64,000 bases of DNA from Moesziomyces globuligerus. Its lineage: Eukaryota > Basidiomycota > Ustilaginomycetes > Ustilaginales > Ustilaginaceae. Positions 61,937-64,000 of this stretch are shown piece by piece. The stretch lies in assembly GCA_030849465.1 (NCBI GenBank), contig JARVLF010000005.1:186001-250000 (forward strand), read 5' to 3'. Both the position numbers and the translations under genes were made by a program. Within the stretch, counting starts at the first letter, position 1. Each line of letters starts with the position of its first letter. Under the pieces are notes generated by a model, which had not been told where the DNA came from, searched no databases, and worked only from the letters and a program-made list of their open reading frames with translations.

Positions 61937-63067
61937 ATGTCGGGCACAGGCGACGCCCTCGAGGCGGCCATCCTCCAGGGGATCGATGCGCATCCCACCT
62001 CCGACTACCGCGAAGACCGCCGCGCTGCCAGCGCGCACCACGACTCGGCACCCAACACCGACGACGAGCTGGGCTCGGACCTGGCCTCGGACCACGACGA
62101 CGAGCGCGATCTGTACGACCGCGATGACGACGACCACGACCACCCGACACGCGCAGGCGCGTCGAGTCGCGACGGCGATGCGGCCATCAAAGGTCTGCAG
62201 AACTCGCGCACGGCCAATCGCGGCGAAGAAGGAGCCACCAACACGGGACCCAAGGGTGTGCTGCGCGACCGACAGCTGCGTGCGGCACAGGAGAGTGCGG
62301 CTCGCTCCGCCTCGGTGCATGCGACCAACCAAAAGATGGAGAAGCTGGCGCTCTCCTCCGAGACCTACACCCAACAGGTGGACCGCGAGCGTCGCGAGCT
62401 CGCGCAGCGTCTGCAGCGCGAGATTGCCGAGAGCGACGACGACGGCGTGAGCCAGGAGGCGATTGCGGATCTGCAGGCCAAGGAGCGTCGTCGCGAGATG
62501 CGCATCGCCGAACTAAAGTCCTTCCATGCCTCTCGTCACGATGCGCTCGTCTCGGGCCAACCAGCTGCCGCCGCTACCGCCTCCTCGGTAGGGTCCAAGG
62601 AGCGATGGTTCGGACATCTGCGCGAGGTCGACGAACGCGGCTACGTCGCCGCGATCGACAACGAAGACTCGGCCGTCCCCATCGTCATCCACATCTACTC
62701 CAAGGCCGTGGCGCAGTGCAACGTGCTCACCGCCGCACTCGCTTCGCTCGCAAGACAGTATCCGCGCACCAAGTTCCTCCAGGTCCAGGCGGCAGCCATC
62801 GGATTCGGACAGACGCACGACGACGACGAGGAGTTTGACGAACTCAATCCGCACACACTCGACGTCCTCCCCACGCTCCTCGTCTACCGCGCCGCCACCC
62901 TCGCCGCCAACCTCGTCCGCGTCGACCTCGATCCACTCTGGAACAGAGGCTCCGAACAGGACGTACGCAACCTCCTCCAGGCCTACAACGCCATTCCTAC
63001 CCAGCCTGACCATCCGGCGGCAGCATCACATGTATCCACCGCTCACTCTGACGATGACGACGACTGA
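61937..63067 (+). CDS. Phosducin-like protein (PhLP1 type)
   Basis: Single-exon gene for 376 residues with ATG in TCCATGTC context. The N-terminus is acidic and disordered. NTGPKGVLRDRQL is the phosducin family motif in helix 1, followed by a charged coiled coil. The C-terminal domain has a thioredoxin-like fold without a CxxC pair (VIHIYSKAVAQCNVLTAALA; TLDVLPTLLVYRAATLAANL), typical of phosducins. Such proteins help CCT fold G-beta subunits and act in G-protein signalling. An acidic tail of Asp residues ends the protein. It converges with the ADE6 gene, 125 bp apart. Confidence 0.88.
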   Translation: MSGTGDALEAAILQGIDAHPTSDYREDRRAASAHHDSAPNTDDELGSDLASDHDDERDLYDRDDDDHDHPTRAGASSRDGDAAIKGLQNSRTANRGEEGATNTGPKGVLRDRQLRAAQESAARSASVHATNQKMEKLALSSETYTQQVDRERRELAQRLQREIAESDDDGVSQEAIADLQAKERRREMRIAELKSFHASRHDALVSGQPAAAATASSVGSKERWFGHLREVDERGYVAAIDNEDSAVPIVIHIYSKAVAQCNVLTAALASLARQYPRTKFLQVQAAAIGFGQTHDDDEEFDELNPHTLDVLPTLLVYRAATLAANLVRVDLDPLWNRGSEQDVRNLLQAYNAIPTQPDHPAAASHVSTAHSDDDDD

Positions 63068-63192
63068 ATTCCACACCACCCTGTTCGCTTGCCTGCACTT
63101 TGTACGAGAAACATCGTCTGACTTGTTCATCTTTGGAGCTGTGCAGAGTCTACCTTTTCTTTTTCCATAATTGGACTGGGGGATGGGGGGGT

Positions 63193-64000
63193 TTAGTGAG
63201 AGTCGACCCACTTGCGGGCGTTTTCGAACATTCGGAACCAGGGACCCTTTCCGTTCCAGCCGTTGTCGCCGCGCGCATGCGCGTGGGTGGGGGCCCAGCT
63301 CATGCTCGAGAGAGCGACGCCACGTTCCGGGTGGGGCATCAAGGCGAGCACCCTACCCGCATTGGCCGTGACGGCGGTGATGCCCTCGGGGCTACCGTTG
63401 GGGTTGATCGGGTAGCGTTGATCGACGTACTGCATCGCCACCTGTGCGTTTGCCTTGCACTGTTCGAGATCACCGGCCTTGCGGAAGGAGGCACGACCCT
63501 CACCGTGCGCGATGATCGCCGGCAAAACCGAACCAGCCATATCGCGCAGGAAGATCGACTGAGCCCCTGCCTCGGTGATGCGCACAGTCGAGAGACGTCC
63601 TTCGAATCGACCCGACTCGTTGGCCTTGAACAAAGGCCAAGCCTCGGCCTCGGGAATAAGCCCCGCAGCACCAAGCTGCGACAACAGCTGACACCCATTG
63701 CATACACCGAGCGCAAAGGTATCGGTGCGCGTGCGGAAGAAACGCTCAAACTGCGCGCGCACGCCCGGATTGAGCAGAATCGACTTTGCCCATCCACTAC
63801 CCGCCCCCAACACATCACCAAACGAAAACCCACCGCACGCCGCAAGACCCACAAACGAATCGAGCACAATACGCCCCTCGACCAGATCCGACATGTGCAC
63901 ATCCACCGCACAGAAGCCCGCACGTGCAAACGCCCACGCCATCTCGATCTGGCCGTTGACACCCTGCTCGCGGAGGATGGCCACCTTGGGCCGCGCGGCG
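63193..64000 (-). CDS. ADE6: FGAM synthase (PurL-type), C-terminal glutaminase part, truncated by window edge
   Basis: Partial gene: the frame runs off the right edge at 64000 and stops at 63193. The visible ~268 residues are the class I glutamine amidotransferase domain: VAILREQGVNG, LVEGRIVLDSFVG, then the nucleophile Cys in GVCNGCQ and the His-Glu pair in LMPHPERG. It supplies ammonia for converting FGAR to FGAM in purine synthesis. The remaining ~1,000 residues should lie to the right. Convergent with the phosducin-like gene. Confidence 0.93.
   Translation of the reverse strand, partial: AARPKVAILREQGVNGQIEMAWAFARAGFCAVDVHMSDLVEGRIVLDSFVGLAACGGFSFGDVLGAGSGWAKSILLNPGVRAQFERFFRTRTDTFALGVCNGCQLLSQLGAAGLIPEAEAWPLFKANESGRFEGRLSTVRITEAGAQSIFLRDMAGSVLPAIIAHGEGRASFRKAGDLEQCKANAQVAMQYVDQRYPINPNGSPEGITAVTANAGRVLALMPHPERGVALSSMSWAPTHAHARGDNGWNGKGPWFRMFENARKWVDSH

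Overview
The window looks like a chromosome segment from a smut-type basidiomycete (Ustilaginomycetes; an Ustilago, Sporisorium or Moesziomyces relative is my best guess). The support is a GC-rich, mostly intron-poor gene layout with GTAAGT-type donors and CTNAC/AG acceptors, a dispersed single 5S rRNA gene, and typical fungal proteins: Crz1-like zinc finger, eL39, Ku70, cyclin H, RPA1, Nup98-Nup96, IleRS and FGAM synthase. No prokaryotic, viral or organellar genes were seen. Genus is inference only.

Layout. 1-2275: long upstream region. 2276-5434: Crz1-like C2H2 factor. 5698-5816: 5S rRNA. 7223-11600: GNAT acetyltransferase whose catalytic domain is split by an apparent ~2 kb intron. 11875-13095: ribosomal protein eL39 with a ~1.07 kb intron. 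13824-14711: peroxisomal 2,4-dienoyl-CoA reductase. 15509-20828: two tandem Crypton (tyrosine recombinase) copies, one degenerate and one apparently intact. 21149-35091: Ku70, an alpha/beta hydrolase, a GT90 protein, an SH3-TBC RabGAP and cyclin H. 35179-40921: a head-to-head pair of GT71-type glycosyltransferases.

41717-46856 is an accessory-looking, gene-poor, lower-GC stretch. It holds a seven-repeat cysteine-rich secreted protein and a previously hidden pseudogene whose 409-codon frame is broken only by TGA codons. 46857-64000 returns to dense housekeeping genes: RFA1, a small unknown helical protein, Nup98-Nup96, Snu23/ZMAT2, cytosolic IleRS, a phosducin-like protein and the 3' end of ADE6.

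The genes do not form one pathway. DNA-maintenance genes (Ku70, RPA1, TFIIH cyclin H) are scattered among secretory and glycosylation genes (two GT71, GT90, RabGAP). The two regions most worth a second look are the Crypton pair with its palindromic flank and the secreted-protein/pseudogene island. I found no convincing new multi-gene system.
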